DNA from: Rubrivivax sp.
Lineage (GTDB): Bacteria > Pseudomonadota > Gammaproteobacteria > Burkholderiales > Burkholderiaceae_C
Length of the DNA: 64,000 nt
Direction of reading: 5' to 3'
Assembly: GCA_027491255.1 (NCBI GenBank)
Contig: JAIXWM010000107.1
Span: forward strand, 1-64,000
A model generated the notes under the pieces. The model had not been told where the DNA came from. It saw only the letters and a program-made list of their open reading frames with translations, and did no database searches. Position 1 is the stretch's first letter, and every line of letters starts with the position of its first letter. Below are positions 1 through 8,463 of this stretch, piece by piece. Made by a program: the position numbers and the translations under genes.

Positions 1-2
1 GC

Positions 3-89
3 CGCGTGGCGGAACTCACGCCGCGGCAGTGGAAGCAGCACTTCGCCGACCAGCCGCTGCGCTCGGCCTTGCACGGCTGCGCTCTCTGA
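3..89 (+). CDS. C-terminal end of an unidentified protein, cut by the window edge
   Basis: An open frame runs in from the left edge and stops at TGA 87-89. The last 28 residues include the stretch LTPRQWKQHFADQPLRSAL, whose composition is that of a normal soluble protein. No family can be named from so short a tail. It could also be chance reading in GC-rich DNA, or the 3' end of a gene truncated by the toxin-antitoxin rearrangement that follows. Confidence 0.3.
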   Translation, partial: RVAELTPRQWKQHFADQPLRSALHGCAL

Positions 90-106
90 GCAAGGACGCC
101 GGCTGG

Positions 107-283
107 TTAGCGCTTACCCTCCAGCTTCTCGACCGCCTCACGAGCGGTGACGATGGGGATACCCCGGAAACTGCCCATGGGAAGCAGGTCGCGCCTGTCG
201 CCCGAGGCGATGAGATCGCCCTGCCCGGCGACGGCCGCTGCGATGACGTGATCGTCGCCAGGATCGGTGGGGGTAAGCGATGG
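107..283 (-). pseudogene. C-terminal remnant of a PIN-domain toxin (COG1569-like)
   Basis: The minus strand reads open from a stop at 284-286 down to TAA at 107-109, and the translation is a typical PIN C-terminal half. It contains DPGDDHVIAAAVAGQGD, then LIASGDRRDLL, then GIPIVTAREAVEKLEGKR. In the PIN family TIGR00305 this region carries the last acidic active-site residues (DPDDD and SGD). No start codon and no N-terminal half with the first catalytic Asp are present. The DNA just upstream belongs to the tail of the neighbouring FitB-like gene. The remnant is therefore inactive and probably left behind when the adjacent toxin-antitoxin pair inserted or recombined here. Confidence 0.7.
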
Positions 284-336
284 TCATGCGCCCGGCCGCG
301 GCTCGGGTCGGTCCGGGCATGTGCAGCCTTCGAGAC

Positions 337-762
337 TCAGGGACTGCCGCTCCAGGGGTTGACGACGCGCAGACCGAGCACGCCGTTGAAATCAGCGACG
401 TTGCGCGTAGCCAGCGGCAGGCCATGGACGCAGGCGATGGCGGCGATCTGCGCGTCCTCGACGCTGATCGGCCGCCCCAGCCGTGTGCGGGCCGCGACGA
501 TGCCGCCGTAGAGCATGGCGGCCGTCTCGTCGAAGGCGAGGCATCGCCCGGCGAAGTCGTCCTCGAACATCGTCCGCGCCGCGGCGGCCAGCGCCTGCTG
601 GCGACTGCCCGCCGGCATCAGGGCCAGGCCCAGCTCGATCTCCGCACGGCTGATGGCGCATACGTACAGCTGGCCGCGGTCTTGCCCGTCCAGCCACTCC
701 ACCACCACCGCAGACGGACGAGGCCGCATGAACTCCGACAGGACGTTGGTGTCGAGCAGCAC
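337..762 (-). CDS. PIN-domain ribonuclease toxin, FitB/VapC type
   Basis: This 141-residue protein has the PIN-domain acidic set: D4 in LLDTN, E41 in SRAEIELG, D103 in VEDAQIAA and D124 in TRNVADF. PIN toxins of this type cleave RNA with Mg2+ or Mn2+ bound by these residues and are inhibited by a ribbon-helix-helix partner. The start is GTG at 762, the only start that keeps the conserved LLDTN next to the N-terminus. It lies 6 nt behind the antitoxin stop, so the two are co-transcribed. The length is normal for FitB-like toxins. The family is certain; the cellular RNA target cannot be seen. Confidence 0.93.
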   Translation of the reverse strand: MLLDTNVLSEFMRPRPSAVVVEWLDGQDRGQLYVCAISRAEIELGLALMPAGSRQQALAAAARTMFEDDFAGRCLAFDETAAMLYGGIVAARTRLGRPISVEDAQIAAIACVHGLPLATRNVADFNGVLGLRVVNPWSGSP

Positions 763-768
763 CGGGCG

Positions 769-1011
769 CTAACCGAGCACGGGCGGCGCGCGCGGGGGCT
801 GGCGCTCGGCCAGCGAAAACCCTTCGGCCGTCAAACCCGAAAAGCGGCGCAGCAGCTGCTGCCCCATGAGCTGTGCCGGCGGTGTAGGCCCGACTGTTTC
901 CCGCAGGATGCGGCGCACCTCTTCCTCCATCGAGACGCCGTGCCGGGCCGCGCGCACGCGCAAAGCGGCTTTGGTCGCGTCATCCAAGTTTCGGATCGTC
1001 AATGCAGCCAT
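769..1011 (-). CDS. FitA-like ribbon-helix-helix antitoxin
   Basis: This 80-residue protein begins AALTIRNLDDATKAALR, the strand and first helix of an Arc/FitA-type ribbon-helix-helix domain, followed by GVSMEEEVRRIL for the second helix. The C-terminal half, about residues 45-80, is the usual toxin-wrapping tail. It precedes the PIN toxin on the minus strand. By analogy with FitAB the dimer should bind DNA upstream of its own start at 1011 and repress the pair, with the toxin acting as co-repressor. No clear operator was defined there. Confidence 0.92.
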   Translation of the reverse strand: MAALTIRNLDDATKAALRVRAARHGVSMEEEVRRILRETVGPTPPAQLMGQQLLRRFSGLTAEGFSLAERQPPRAPPVLG

Positions 1012-1110
1012 CTGAATTCATTGATTGCAACGCCTGCATTGTGTGCAGCTTCACCAAGACAGTCAATGTGAGATGGATGTCCGCGCAGGGGCCCCAGGAA
1101 GCCCCGCACA

Positions 1111-1944
1111 ATGTCCCGCATGCCCACGCCAGCCACCACCGACCAGGTCAGCTTCCTCAACGGCCGCACGCGGCTGTACGGCATCGTCGGCGACCCGATC
1201 GAGCAGGTCCGCTCGCCCGAGATGATCACCTGGGAATTGCAGCAGCGCGGCTGCAATGCGGTGCTGCTCCCGCTGCACGTGCGCGAGCCGGATTTCGACG
1301 CCGTGTTGCCGCATCTGCAGCGGCTGGCCAACCTGGACGGGCTGGTCTTCACCATCCCCTTCAAGGCTCGGGCCCTCGGCCTGGCCTCCCGGCTCGGCCC
1401 ACAAGCGCAGCAGGTAGGCGCGGTCAACGCGCTCAAGCGCTCGCGCGCGGGCGACTGGGTTGGGGAGATGTTCGACGGCGCGGGCTGTGTCGAGGCCTTC
1501 CGGCGCCGCGGCCTGCCCCTGGCCGGGCAGCGCGTGATGCTGATCGGCCTGGGCGGCGCGGGCTCGGCCATCGCGGCGGCGGTGGCGGCGCAGAAGCCTG
1601 CGCGCCTGCGCCTGCACGACCTGGACGCCGCGCGGTGCGAGCGCGTGGCCGGGGTCGTGCGCCGGATCAGCCCCCATACCCAGGTCGAGGTCGGCGTGCC
1701 GACGGTCGACGGCATGGACGTGCTGCTGAACGCGTCGCCCGTCGGCATGCTCGGAGACCCACGGCGGCCGATCGCAGACGACAGCCTGCCCGACGCGCTG
1801 GTCGTCTTCGACGCCATCGTCAAGCCCGAGGTCACGCCGCTGCTGGCGCTGGCGCAGCGCTGCGGCTGCCGCATCGTTCAAGGCCGCGAGATGATGCGCG
1901 GCCAGATCGCCCGGATGGTGGACTTCTTCCTGGAAGCAGATTGA
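1111..1944 (+). CDS. Shikimate dehydrogenase-like oxidoreductase (AroE paralogue)
   Basis: This 277-residue protein has the AroE two-domain layout. The substrate domain, about residues 20-130, carries the catalytic-type lysine K85 in TIPFK and an Asp at 122. The nucleotide-binding Rossmann domain has GLGGAG at 146-151 and the closing segment GREMMRGQIARMVDFFL. Canonical AroE has VTIPHK and NTDG; here these read IPFK and MFDG. The substrate is therefore probably a shikimate or quinate analogue rather than biosynthetic 3-dehydroshikimate. AGGAAG lies about 10 nt before the ATG. The gene converges with the minus-strand operon and is not part of it. It could take part in quinate or hydroaromatic catabolism. 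Confidence 0.85.
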   Translation: MSRMPTPATTDQVSFLNGRTRLYGIVGDPIEQVRSPEMITWELQQRGCNAVLLPLHVREPDFDAVLPHLQRLANLDGLVFTIPFKARALGLASRLGPQAQQVGAVNALKRSRAGDWVGEMFDGAGCVEAFRRRGLPLAGQRVMLIGLGGAGSAIAAAVAAQKPARLRLHDLDAARCERVAGVVRRISPHTQVEVGVPTVDGMDVLLNASPVGMLGDPRRPIADDSLPDALVVFDAIVKPEVTPLLALAQRCGCRIVQGREMMRGQIARMVDFFLEAD

Positions 1945-2019
1945 GCGCCCGGGCCAAGAGGGCCGGCGCAGCTGACCCGGCCACGCCGAAACGTCCGCAC
2001 GCGGCCCGGCCGTCGCCGC

Positions 2020-2874
2020 TCACCCGTACCGCCGCCCCTGCTCCAACAATTCCGTCGTTCCGATCACGCCGTTGAGCTGGTCGAAGTCCAGCATCTGCTC
2101 GCGCATCGGCGTGGTGGTGCGGTGGGTGTGCAGGCTGGCGTAGTAGCGCTGCAGGGTGTGGGCGACGGCCCGGGCGGTGCCGCCGGGGAAGATGACGATG
2201 CGGTAGCCGATGGCGCCCAGCTCGTCGGCACTCTTGACCGGGGTCTTGCCGCCTTCGACCATGTTGGCCAGCATCGGGATGCGCGGCGCGAAGCGCCCGC
2301 AGGCGGCGGCCATCTGCTCGGGGCTGCGCACGGCCTCGACGAAGAGTGCGTCCACGCCGCAGGCCAGGTAGGCCTCGGCGCGCTCGAGCGCGGCGTCGAA
2401 GCCTTCCACCGCCACGGCGTCGGTGCGCGCCAGGATCAGCGTGTCGGCGCTGCGGCGGGCGTCCAGCGCGGCCTTCAGCTTGCCGCACATCTCGGCCACC
2501 GGCACCACGCCCTTGCCGTCGAGGTGGCCGCAGCGCTTGGGGAAGGTCTGGTCCTCGAGCTGGATCATCGCCGCGCCGGCGCGCTCGAACTCGCGCACCG
2601 TACGCTGCGTGTTCAGCGCGTTGCCGAAGCCGGTGTCGGCATCGACGATGACCGGCAGGCGCACGCGCTCGGTGATGCGCGCCAGCGTGTCGGCCACCTC
2701 GGTGGCGGTGGTCAGGCCGATGTCGGAGCGGCCCAGGCGCGTGTAGGCGATCGACGCCCCCGACAGGTACAAGGCCTCGAAGCCCGCCTGCTCGGCGATC
2801 AGGGCGGTCAAGGCGTCATAGATGCCGGGCGCGAGGACCGGGGCGGCTTGCTGGAGGCGTTGCTGAAGGGTCAT
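2020..2874 (-). CDS. Isocitrate lyase/PEP mutase-family C-C lyase, 2,3-dimethylmalate lyase-like
   Basis: This TIM-barrel lyase of about 284 residues has the family metal site (VDADTGFGN), the mobile catalytic loop KRCGHLDGK with its cysteine, and ARTDA in the barrel. The family cleaves a C-C bond of 2-hydroxy di- or tri-carboxylates using Mg2+. Members of this size include dimethylmalate lyase, methylisocitrate lyase and oxaloacetate decarboxylase. It is the last gene of the long minus-strand operon. Downstream of a LeuCD-like hydratase it best fits a lyase for a branched malate, giving a 2-oxoacid such as pyruvate plus a carboxylic acid. ATG 2874 gives the family-like N-terminus; an in-frame GTG at 2901 is the alternative start. 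Confidence 0.85.
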   Translation of the reverse strand: MTLQQRLQQAAPVLAPGIYDALTALIAEQAGFEALYLSGASIAYTRLGRSDIGLTTATEVADTLARITERVRLPVIVDADTGFGNALNTQRTVREFERAGAAMIQLEDQTFPKRCGHLDGKGVVPVAEMCGKLKAALDARRSADTLILARTDAVAVEGFDAALERAEAYLACGVDALFVEAVRSPEQMAAACGRFAPRIPMLANMVEGGKTPVKSADELGAIGYRIVIFPGGTARAVAHTLQRYYASLHTHRTTTPMREQMLDFDQLNGVIGTTELLEQGRRYG

Positions 2875-2968
2875 GGTCGTCAGGACGGGGAAATCGCTCA
2901 CGCTCGACCGGGGCCGGGGAGCGTCGCGACGAGGGGCAAGGGGCCAAGACGTCAGCGCTTGCTTCGCG

Positions 2969-4360
2969 TCAACGCAAGGCCTCGATCACGGTGCCGGCGG
3001 CGACCCAGCCGCCGCCGACGGCGCTGAGCAGGCCGTTGCCGGAGAGGTAGCCCCAGACCTCGTCGCCCGAGACGCCGCGCGCGGCGCCGCCCGCAGCGGT
3101 GAGGTTGGGCAGGGGCTGGCCGTCGGCGCGCAGCACGTGGCACTGCGCGTCGATGTCCAGGCCGCCCTGGGTGTGGAAAAGGGCGCCCGTCACCTTGACG
3201 GCGTGGTAGGGCGGCTGCAGCGCGCGCGCGAAGCGGCGGCCGAAGCGGTCGGTGGCGCCGGGCGCGACCTCGGCCAGGGTGGCGCCCAGCACGGCGGCGT
3301 CGCAGCCGATCAAGGCGGCCAGGGCCGGCAGGTCGGCAGCGGTGCGCAGCGCGCCCGCGCGCTCGGCTTCGACGAAGTCGGGAAAGCTGCGCGCCATCTT
3401 CAGCAGCGGCTCGTCGAAGACGTTCCAGGCCACGCCACCTGGCTGCGCGAGCACGTGCACCGCGGCCTCGGAGTAGCCCTGGGTCTCGTCATGGAAGCGC
3501 TCGCCGCGGGCGTTGACCTGGATCGCGCCCTGCATCATCGGCGCCCAGGTCATCAGCGCGCCCTGTGGCGTGACCCAGGAGCCGTGGCCCTGGTAGGCCG
3601 TCAGGTCGGCCAGGCGCGCGCCCATGGCGCGGCCCCAGGCGATGGCGCTGCCGTCGTTGCCCACGTGCCCGGCGAAGGCGGCATCGCGCATCGCGGGCAG
3701 CAACTCGCCCACCATCGCGGCGTTGCCGCCATAGCCGTTGCAGGCGAGCACGAGCTGGTCGCAGGCCAGGTGCTCGACGCGGCCGTCGGGGCGCACGAAC
3801 CCCACGCCGAGCACGCGGTCATGGTCGTCCATCCACAGCTCGCGCACCAGGGCCTCGGTCAGGATGTCGGCGCCGGCGGCCACCGCGGTACGCTCCAGCC
3901 CCGCGATCAGCGCGGCGCCGGTGTGCTCGGGCACGGCGTGCATGCGGCGCACGCGGTGGCCGGGGTAGAGGAAGCCGTCCAGGACCTCGAAGACTATGCC
4001 GTGGCGCTCGAGCACGTCGATCGCCTGCGCGACCGCGCGCGTGTAGGCCTGCACGAGCGGCGGCGGCGCGCGACCGTGCGTCTTGGCCATCACGTCCTCG
4101 GCAAACAGCGCCTGCGAGTCGGCGATGCCGAGCGACTTCTGCAGCCGCGTGCCGGCGGCCGGGATGAAGCCCGAGGACAGCGCCGTCGAGCCGCTGGGCA
4201 CGGCGTCGCGCTCGAGCAGCACGCAGTCGACACCGGCGTCGCGCAAGCGGATCGCCGCCGTCAGGCCGCAGGCGCCCGCGCCGACGATGACGGCCGGCAC
4301 GCGGTGCACGTCGGGGGCCATGCGCAGCGCGCGCACCACGCGCGCGGGGTGGGGTGTCAT
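2969..4360 (-). CDS. FAD-dependent dehydrogenase of the fumarate reductase/tricarballylate dehydrogenase type
   Basis: This 463-residue flavoprotein starts with an FAD-binding GAGACGLTAAIRLRDAG motif near residue 28 and the flavin-contacting SGSTALSSGFIPAAG loop. The C-terminal FAD segment is TAAGGAARGVSGDEVWGY. This is the layout of soluble succinate/fumarate flavoproteins, TcuA and ketosteroid dehydrogenases, which introduce or reduce a C=C bond next to an electron-withdrawing group. No signal peptide or heme motif is present, so it is cytoplasmic. It sits between the LeuD-like subunit and the lyase. That position suggests it desaturates a substituted succinate to a maleate or fumarate for the hydratase. 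The exact substrate is unknown. Confidence 0.83.
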   Translation of the reverse strand: MTPHPARVVRALRMAPDVHRVPAVIVGAGACGLTAAIRLRDAGVDCVLLERDAVPSGSTALSSGFIPAAGTRLQKSLGIADSQALFAEDVMAKTHGRAPPPLVQAYTRAVAQAIDVLERHGIVFEVLDGFLYPGHRVRRMHAVPEHTGAALIAGLERTAVAAGADILTEALVRELWMDDHDRVLGVGFVRPDGRVEHLACDQLVLACNGYGGNAAMVGELLPAMRDAAFAGHVGNDGSAIAWGRAMGARLADLTAYQGHGSWVTPQGALMTWAPMMQGAIQVNARGERFHDETQGYSEAAVHVLAQPGGVAWNVFDEPLLKMARSFPDFVEAERAGALRTAADLPALAALIGCDAAVLGATLAEVAPGATDRFGRRFARALQPPYHAVKVTGALFHTQGGLDIDAQCHVLRADGQPLPNLTAAGGAARGVSGDEVWGYLSGNGLLSAVGGGWVAAGTVIEALR

Positions 4361-4430
4361 CGGGCGGTCTCCTCGGTGTGCGGGCGCCGCGGGGCGCGGG
4401 CCGGGGGCTGGGAACTCAAGGCGCCGTCTC

Positions 4431-4943
4431 TCACGCCGCGGCGCCGCGGGCCGTGCGCTCGCGCTGCAGGCGCTCGCGCAGCTGGTTCATCAGGCCGCCG
4501 GCGCGCACCATGTCGAGCAGGAAGCCGGGGATGGGCTCGCAGGCCAGCACGCGGCCGTCGGGCGTGCGTACGGCGAGGGCCTGCAGGTCCAGCGCCACCT
4601 GATCACCGTCCGCCAGGTGCTGCGCGTCGCGGCAGGTCAGCAGCAGCAGACCGAGGTTGAAGGCGTTGCGAAAGAACAGCCCGCTGAAAGAGGGCGCGAT
4701 GACCGCGCGCACGCCCAGGTGCACGAGCGCGGCCGCCGCCTGCTCGCGCGAGGAGCCGATGCCGAAGTTGGGCCCGGCGGCGATGACGTCGCCCGGGCGC
4801 ACGGCGGCAGCGAAGTCGGGGCGCACCGCCTCGAGGCAGTGCGGGGCGATGCCGTCGATGCCGAGCTTCATGTAGGGCCCGGGCGCGAGCGCATCGGTGT
4901 CGATGTCGGCGCCGAGCTTCCAGACGCGGTGGGGCGTCGTCAT
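4431..4943 (-). CDS. Aconitase-family hydratase small subunit (LeuD-like)
   Basis: This 170-residue protein is the swivel domain of the isopropylmalate isomerase/homoaconitase family. It contains DIDTDALAPGPYM, the substrate-binding GSSREQA near residue 63 (GSSREHA in LeuD) and IAPSFSGLFFRNAFN. Its ATG overlaps the large-subunit stop by 4 nt (ATGA at 4940-4943), which signals translational coupling and a 1:1 complex. In this catabolic operon it is more likely a dimethylmaleate-, homoaconitate- or alkylmaleate-type hydratase than the leucine enzyme, because leuB and leuA are absent. Confidence 0.87.
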   Translation of the reverse strand: MTTPHRVWKLGADIDTDALAPGPYMKLGIDGIAPHCLEAVRPDFAAAVRPGDVIAAGPNFGIGSSREQAAAALVHLGVRAVIAPSFSGLFFRNAFNLGLLLLTCRDAQHLADGDQVALDLQALAVRTPDGRVLACEPIPGFLLDMVRAGGLMNQLRERLQRERTARGAAA

Positions 4944-6235
4944 GCCATCACCTCCCGCGGGTCGCTGATGCGCCCGCGCAGCGCCGAGGCCGCCACGGTG
5001 TAGGGCGAGGCGAGGTAGACCTGCGCCGTGGCCACGCCCATGCGGCCCTTGAAGTTGCGCGCCGTCGTGGCGATGACGTTGGCACCCTCGGGGATGCCGC
5101 CGCCGTAGCCGGAGCAGGCGCCGCAGGCGGTGGGCAGCAGCTGCGCGCCGGCGTCACGCAGCACGCCCATCACGCCCTCGCGCTCGGCGTCCTGCTGGTC
5201 GCGCACGCTGGCCGGCGCCACCATCAGCTGCACGCCGGCCGCCACACGCCGGCCGCGCAGCACCTGCGCAGCGGCGCGCAGGTCCTCGAGCTTGGCCCCG
5301 GTGCAGGCGCCGACATAGGCCACGTGCACCGGCGTGCCGGCCGCCTGGCCGACGTCGCGCGCGTTGGCCGGGCTGTGCGGCAGCGCCACCTGGGGCGCGA
5401 GCGTCGCCGCGTCGAAGCGGTGCGTGACGGCCGGCGCGTCCTCGTCCGTGTGCCAGGCTGCGGTCTCGATGGCGTCGTCGGCCACGCCGACCCCGCGCAG
5501 CCAGGCGCGCGTGGTCTCGTCGGGGGCGATCAGCCCGGCCTGGGCACCGAGCTCGGCGCTCATGTTGGACATGGTCATGCGCTCGGGCATCGACAGCGCC
5601 TGCACCGCCGGGCCGCAGAACTCCACGGCCTGGTAGTCGGCGCCGTTCATGCCGAAGCGCCCGGTCATCGCCAGCATCATGTCCTTGGCGGTGAGGCCGG
5701 CGCCCAGGCGCCCATCCCACCACATCCGGATCGTCTGCGGCACACGCACCCAGATCTCGCCGGTGACGACGACGCCCAGCATCTCGGTGCTGCCGATGCC
5801 GAACATGTAGGCGCCGAAGGCGCCGCCGGTGGGCGAATGCGAATCCCCGCCGACGCAGAACAACCCCGGCCGCAGGTGGCCCTGCTGCGGCAGCACGACG
5901 TGGCAGATGCCGATGCTGTCATAGACGTGCGGCAGGCGCTGCTCGGCCGCCCACTCGCGCGCGATGCGCACGATGCGGCGCGAGTCCTCGTCGCGCTCGG
6001 GCACGTAGTGGTCCATCACCAGCACCACGCGCGAGGGGTCCCAGATGCGGGCGCCCAGTTCCTCGAGCATGGGCTTCAGGCGCCGCGGGCCCGAGGAGTC
6101 GTGGAACATGGCCAGATCGACGCGGCAGCTGACGATCTCGCCGACGTCCACATGGGCGCGGCCGCTGGCGCGCGCGAGCAGCTTCTGCGCCAGCGTCTGC
6201 GGCGTGCCGGCACTCGGGTGCTTGGTCTCGGTCAA
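4940..6235 (-). CDS. Aconitase-family hydratase large subunit (LeuC-like, [4Fe-4S])
   Basis: This 431-residue protein has the catalytic core of LeuC/homoaconitase: GGDSHSPTGGAFG, VGACTGAK with the first cluster cysteine, and TACGACSGYG with the CxxC pair. It should hold a labile [4Fe-4S] cluster whose open iron coordinates the substrate hydroxyl for reversible hydration. It is compact compared with LeuC of 460-470 residues, closer to the archaeal-type and dimethylmaleate hydratase group. The start is TTG at 6235, overlapping the gntR stop (TTGA), with GGAGA about 12 nt upstream; no ATG lies before the conserved DLAMFHDSSGP segment. The partner is the LeuD-like gene directly behind. Confidence 0.88.
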   Translation of the reverse strand: MTETKHPSAGTPQTLAQKLLARASGRAHVDVGEIVSCRVDLAMFHDSSGPRRLKPMLEELGARIWDPSRVVLVMDHYVPERDEDSRRIVRIAREWAAEQRLPHVYDSIGICHVVLPQQGHLRPGLFCVGGDSHSPTGGAFGAYMFGIGSTEMLGVVVTGEIWVRVPQTIRMWWDGRLGAGLTAKDMMLAMTGRFGMNGADYQAVEFCGPAVQALSMPERMTMSNMSAELGAQAGLIAPDETTRAWLRGVGVADDAIETAAWHTDEDAPAVTHRFDAATLAPQVALPHSPANARDVGQAAGTPVHVAYVGACTGAKLEDLRAAAQVLRGRRVAAGVQLMVAPASVRDQQDAEREGVMGVLRDAGAQLLPTACGACSGYGGGIPEGANVIATTARNFKGRMGVATAQVYLASPYTVAASALRGRISDPREVMA

Positions 6236-7026
6236 GGAAGGATCTCCCGTGCCACGATGCGGGCGTCGACACCGCCCACCTGCGACAACTCCATCTCGTA
6301 TTCGTAACGGTCGGGTCGGTAGCGGCCCTGCAGCAGTTGCACCGGGCGGTCGTCGGCGTCGTGGACGACTCGCGTCACCGACAGCAGCGCGGCGCCCACC
6401 GGCACCTGGAGCTGGGCCGCGGTCTCGGCGTCGGCCGCGCGCGCGGTGACGGTCTGGCGCGCGCGGCCGAGCACGGTGCCGCTGCGCTGCAGCAGCTGCA
6501 GCATGGGGTGCTGCACCAGGTCGGCGCGTTTCGTCCCGTGCACCATGTCCTCGGGCACGTGGGTGGTGATCAGCGACACCGGCCCGCCCCGCGTGCTGCG
6601 CAGCCGCACGGCGCGCCGCACGCGCGTGCCCGGCTCCAGCGCCAGAGCCTGCGCGACGCTGGCGCTGGCCGGCACGGCCCGCCAGTCCAGCACCTTCACG
6701 GTGGTGGACTGACTGACCTGCACGATGCTGCCCAGCAGGCCGCCCAGAGGCGCCAGCGGGTGGGTCGCCGACTCTGGCGCCACAGCCGCACCACCGGCAC
6801 CGGGCGGAGGGGCCACCGGCCGCGTGCCGCGCCCGGCCTGGCGCACGATCAGCCCGTCGCGCACGAGCTGCTCGAGCGCCCGCCGCACGGTGACGCGGCC
6901 CACGCCGAACTGGCGCACGAGCTCGAGCTCGCCCGGCAGGCCGTCGGCAAACCGGCCCTCGGCCAGTTGCTCGCGCAGCACCAGATAGACCTGGTGGTAC
7001 TTCGCCAGCGGCATGGGCGCGTTCAT
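6232..7026 (-). CDS. GntR-family transcriptional regulator with UTRA ligand domain
   Basis: This 264-residue protein has an N-terminal winged helix (residues about 8-75, with VGRVTVRRALEQLVRDGLI) and a C-terminal UTRA domain with VTARAADAETAAQLQ and LLSVTRVV. This is the HutC-type layout. Such repressors bind short palindromes and release them on binding a pathway metabolite. It lies inside the operon between atuA-like and leuC-like genes. It is the only regulator in the 19-kb cluster, so it is the natural candidate for the perfect palindrome at 14315-14336 between the two divergent operons. That assignment is inferred. Confidence 0.9.
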   Translation of the reverse strand: MNAPMPLAKYHQVYLVLREQLAEGRFADGLPGELELVRQFGVGRVTVRRALEQLVRDGLIVRQAGRGTRPVAPPPGAGGAAVAPESATHPLAPLGGLLGSIVQVSQSTTVKVLDWRAVPASASVAQALALEPGTRVRRAVRLRSTRGGPVSLITTHVPEDMVHGTKRADLVQHPMLQLLQRSGTVLGRARQTVTARAADAETAAQLQVPVGAALLSVTRVVHDADDRPVQLLQGRYRPDRYEYEMELSQVGGVDARIVAREILP

Positions 7027-7045
7027 CGGTGGGGCTCCGGGTTCC

Positions 7046-8446
7046 TCAATGCAGGTGCCCGCGGGTGACCTGGTGCGCCTGGACGCTGAAGATCTGGTCC
7101 AGCGGCGCGTCGCGCATCACGTGGTAAAGCACGAAGCGGAAGGCCTCCTGCGCGTCGAGCTCGCTGGGCGTGATGGCGAAGGCCACGTTGCCCGCGGTGG
7201 CGATGCGCCCCGGGTAGCCGTGGTGCAGCAGGTTCTGCTTGAAGACCGCGGCGCAGGTGCGGGCGAGCTCGGCCTCGGCGGCCACGAACTCCAGCACCAG
7301 CCCGGCCTCGTGGGCGCTTTGCTGCGCGGCCGGCAGCGGGCGCACCGCGCCCTGGCCGTAGATGCGCGGGTGCACCTGCCAGGCGCCCGGCAGCAGGCTG
7401 CGCACCTTGACCTCGACCGCAGCCAGCACCTCGGGCAGCACGCGCAGCAGCACCGGGTCGGCCACGCCGGCCAGCAGCACGGCGCGCGCGCCCACGCGCA
7501 GGGCGCCCTCGATCTTCAGCGTCGCGGACGCACGCGGGCGGAAGGACGCACCCTCGACCCGCGTGCGGTGCGCGTCCAGCGCGGCATAGCGCGCGCCGCG
7601 CAGGTCCAGCGTGCCCTGCGGCTCCTCGACCTCGAAGGGGTCGGCCTGCTCGTACAGTGCGTGCGCCGCCACCGAGGCCGGCGTCGCGTGCGCGTCGGGG
7701 TTCATGCTCTCGAGCACGAAGCCCTCGGGGTCGAGCGTGGCGAGCATGGCGTCGCGCCCGCCCGGGATGCAGCACAGCGAGGTGCACTCCACGATCTTGG
7801 CCAGGTGCAGGCTCGGGCCCGGCGCATAGCCCAGCATCGCCGGCAGCGTGGCGAAGATGGCGGTGTCGCAGGCGCGGCCGGCCAGCAGCACGTCAGGGTC
7901 GGTGGCGAAGGCACGCTCCAGGGTCTCGGTGCCGCACTGACCGACGATGTGGGTGCAGGCGCGGATGTCCTCCTCGCCGGGCGCGGGCATCGGGCCGATG
8001 GGCGCGAGCCGGCCCTCGCGCCGGGCGGCGAGCACCGCGTCCACCGGCACGTCGCTGCCGACGGTGGCCAGGCGGAAGGACCAGCCGTGCTCGCGCGCGA
8101 TCTCGCACAGCAGATCGCGCGTGGCTTCGAGATGCGGGCGCGCGCCCGCCGTGCCGGCGCTGCCGATGACCAAGGGCACGCCGGCCTCGAGGGCGCCGCC
8201 GAGCACGAGCGCGAGGTCCCGGCGCGCCATGGCCCGCGGCGCGGCCATGGTGCCCGAGCCCAGGTAGTACGGCCCCGGATCGACCGAGCCCATGTCGCAG
8301 CCGATGAAGTGCGGGCGGCGCTGCAGGCCACGCCGCAAGGCCGGCTCAGGGATGCCGTAGCCGAGCTGGCCCGAGGCGGCGAGCACGCGCAGCGGCTCGC
8401 CCCCGCCGGCGCGGTGGCTGTGCAGCAGGCGTTGGGTGGCGTGCAT
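7046..8446 (-). CDS. AtuA-family protein (DUF1446)
   Basis: This 466-residue cytoplasmic protein matches the AtuA family (acyclic terpene utilization). Family-like segments include the N-terminal IGCDMGSVDPGPYYLG, VIGSAGTAGARPHLEA near residue 95, VLLAGRACDTAIFA and SLCCIPGGRD. The biochemical role of AtuA is not settled. In Pseudomonas it is needed for citronellol/geraniol use, but the family also occurs in many non-terpene clusters beside DUF4387 and HAAT transporters. Here it directly follows DUF4387, 17 nt apart. It may form a two-component enzyme with it acting on a carboxylate or its CoA ester. The family is firm; the function is open. Confidence 0.85.
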   Translation of the reverse strand: MHATQRLLHSHRAGGGEPLRVLAASGQLGYGIPEPALRRGLQRRPHFIGCDMGSVDPGPYYLGSGTMAAPRAMARRDLALVLGGALEAGVPLVIGSAGTAGARPHLEATRDLLCEIAREHGWSFRLATVGSDVPVDAVLAARREGRLAPIGPMPAPGEEDIRACTHIVGQCGTETLERAFATDPDVLLAGRACDTAIFATLPAMLGYAPGPSLHLAKIVECTSLCCIPGGRDAMLATLDPEGFVLESMNPDAHATPASVAAHALYEQADPFEVEEPQGTLDLRGARYAALDAHRTRVEGASFRPRASATLKIEGALRVGARAVLLAGVADPVLLRVLPEVLAAVEVKVRSLLPGAWQVHPRIYGQGAVRPLPAAQQSAHEAGLVLEFVAAEAELARTCAAVFKQNLLHHGYPGRIATAGNVAFAITPSELDAQEAFRFVLYHVMRDAPLDQIFSVQAHQVTRGHLH

Positions 8447-8463
8447 GCGCGGCGGCGAGATGT

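Noticed and set aside
2020..2874. Calling the lyase isocitrate lyase (aceA)
   Set aside because: It has about 284 residues versus more than 420 in AceA, and the KRCGHLDGK loop and length match the methylisocitrate/dimethylmalate lyase group.
4431..6235. Calling the hydratase leuCD of leucine synthesis
   Set aside because: There is no leuB or leuA nearby, the subunits are short, and the genes are embedded in a catabolic operon behind a GntR regulator.
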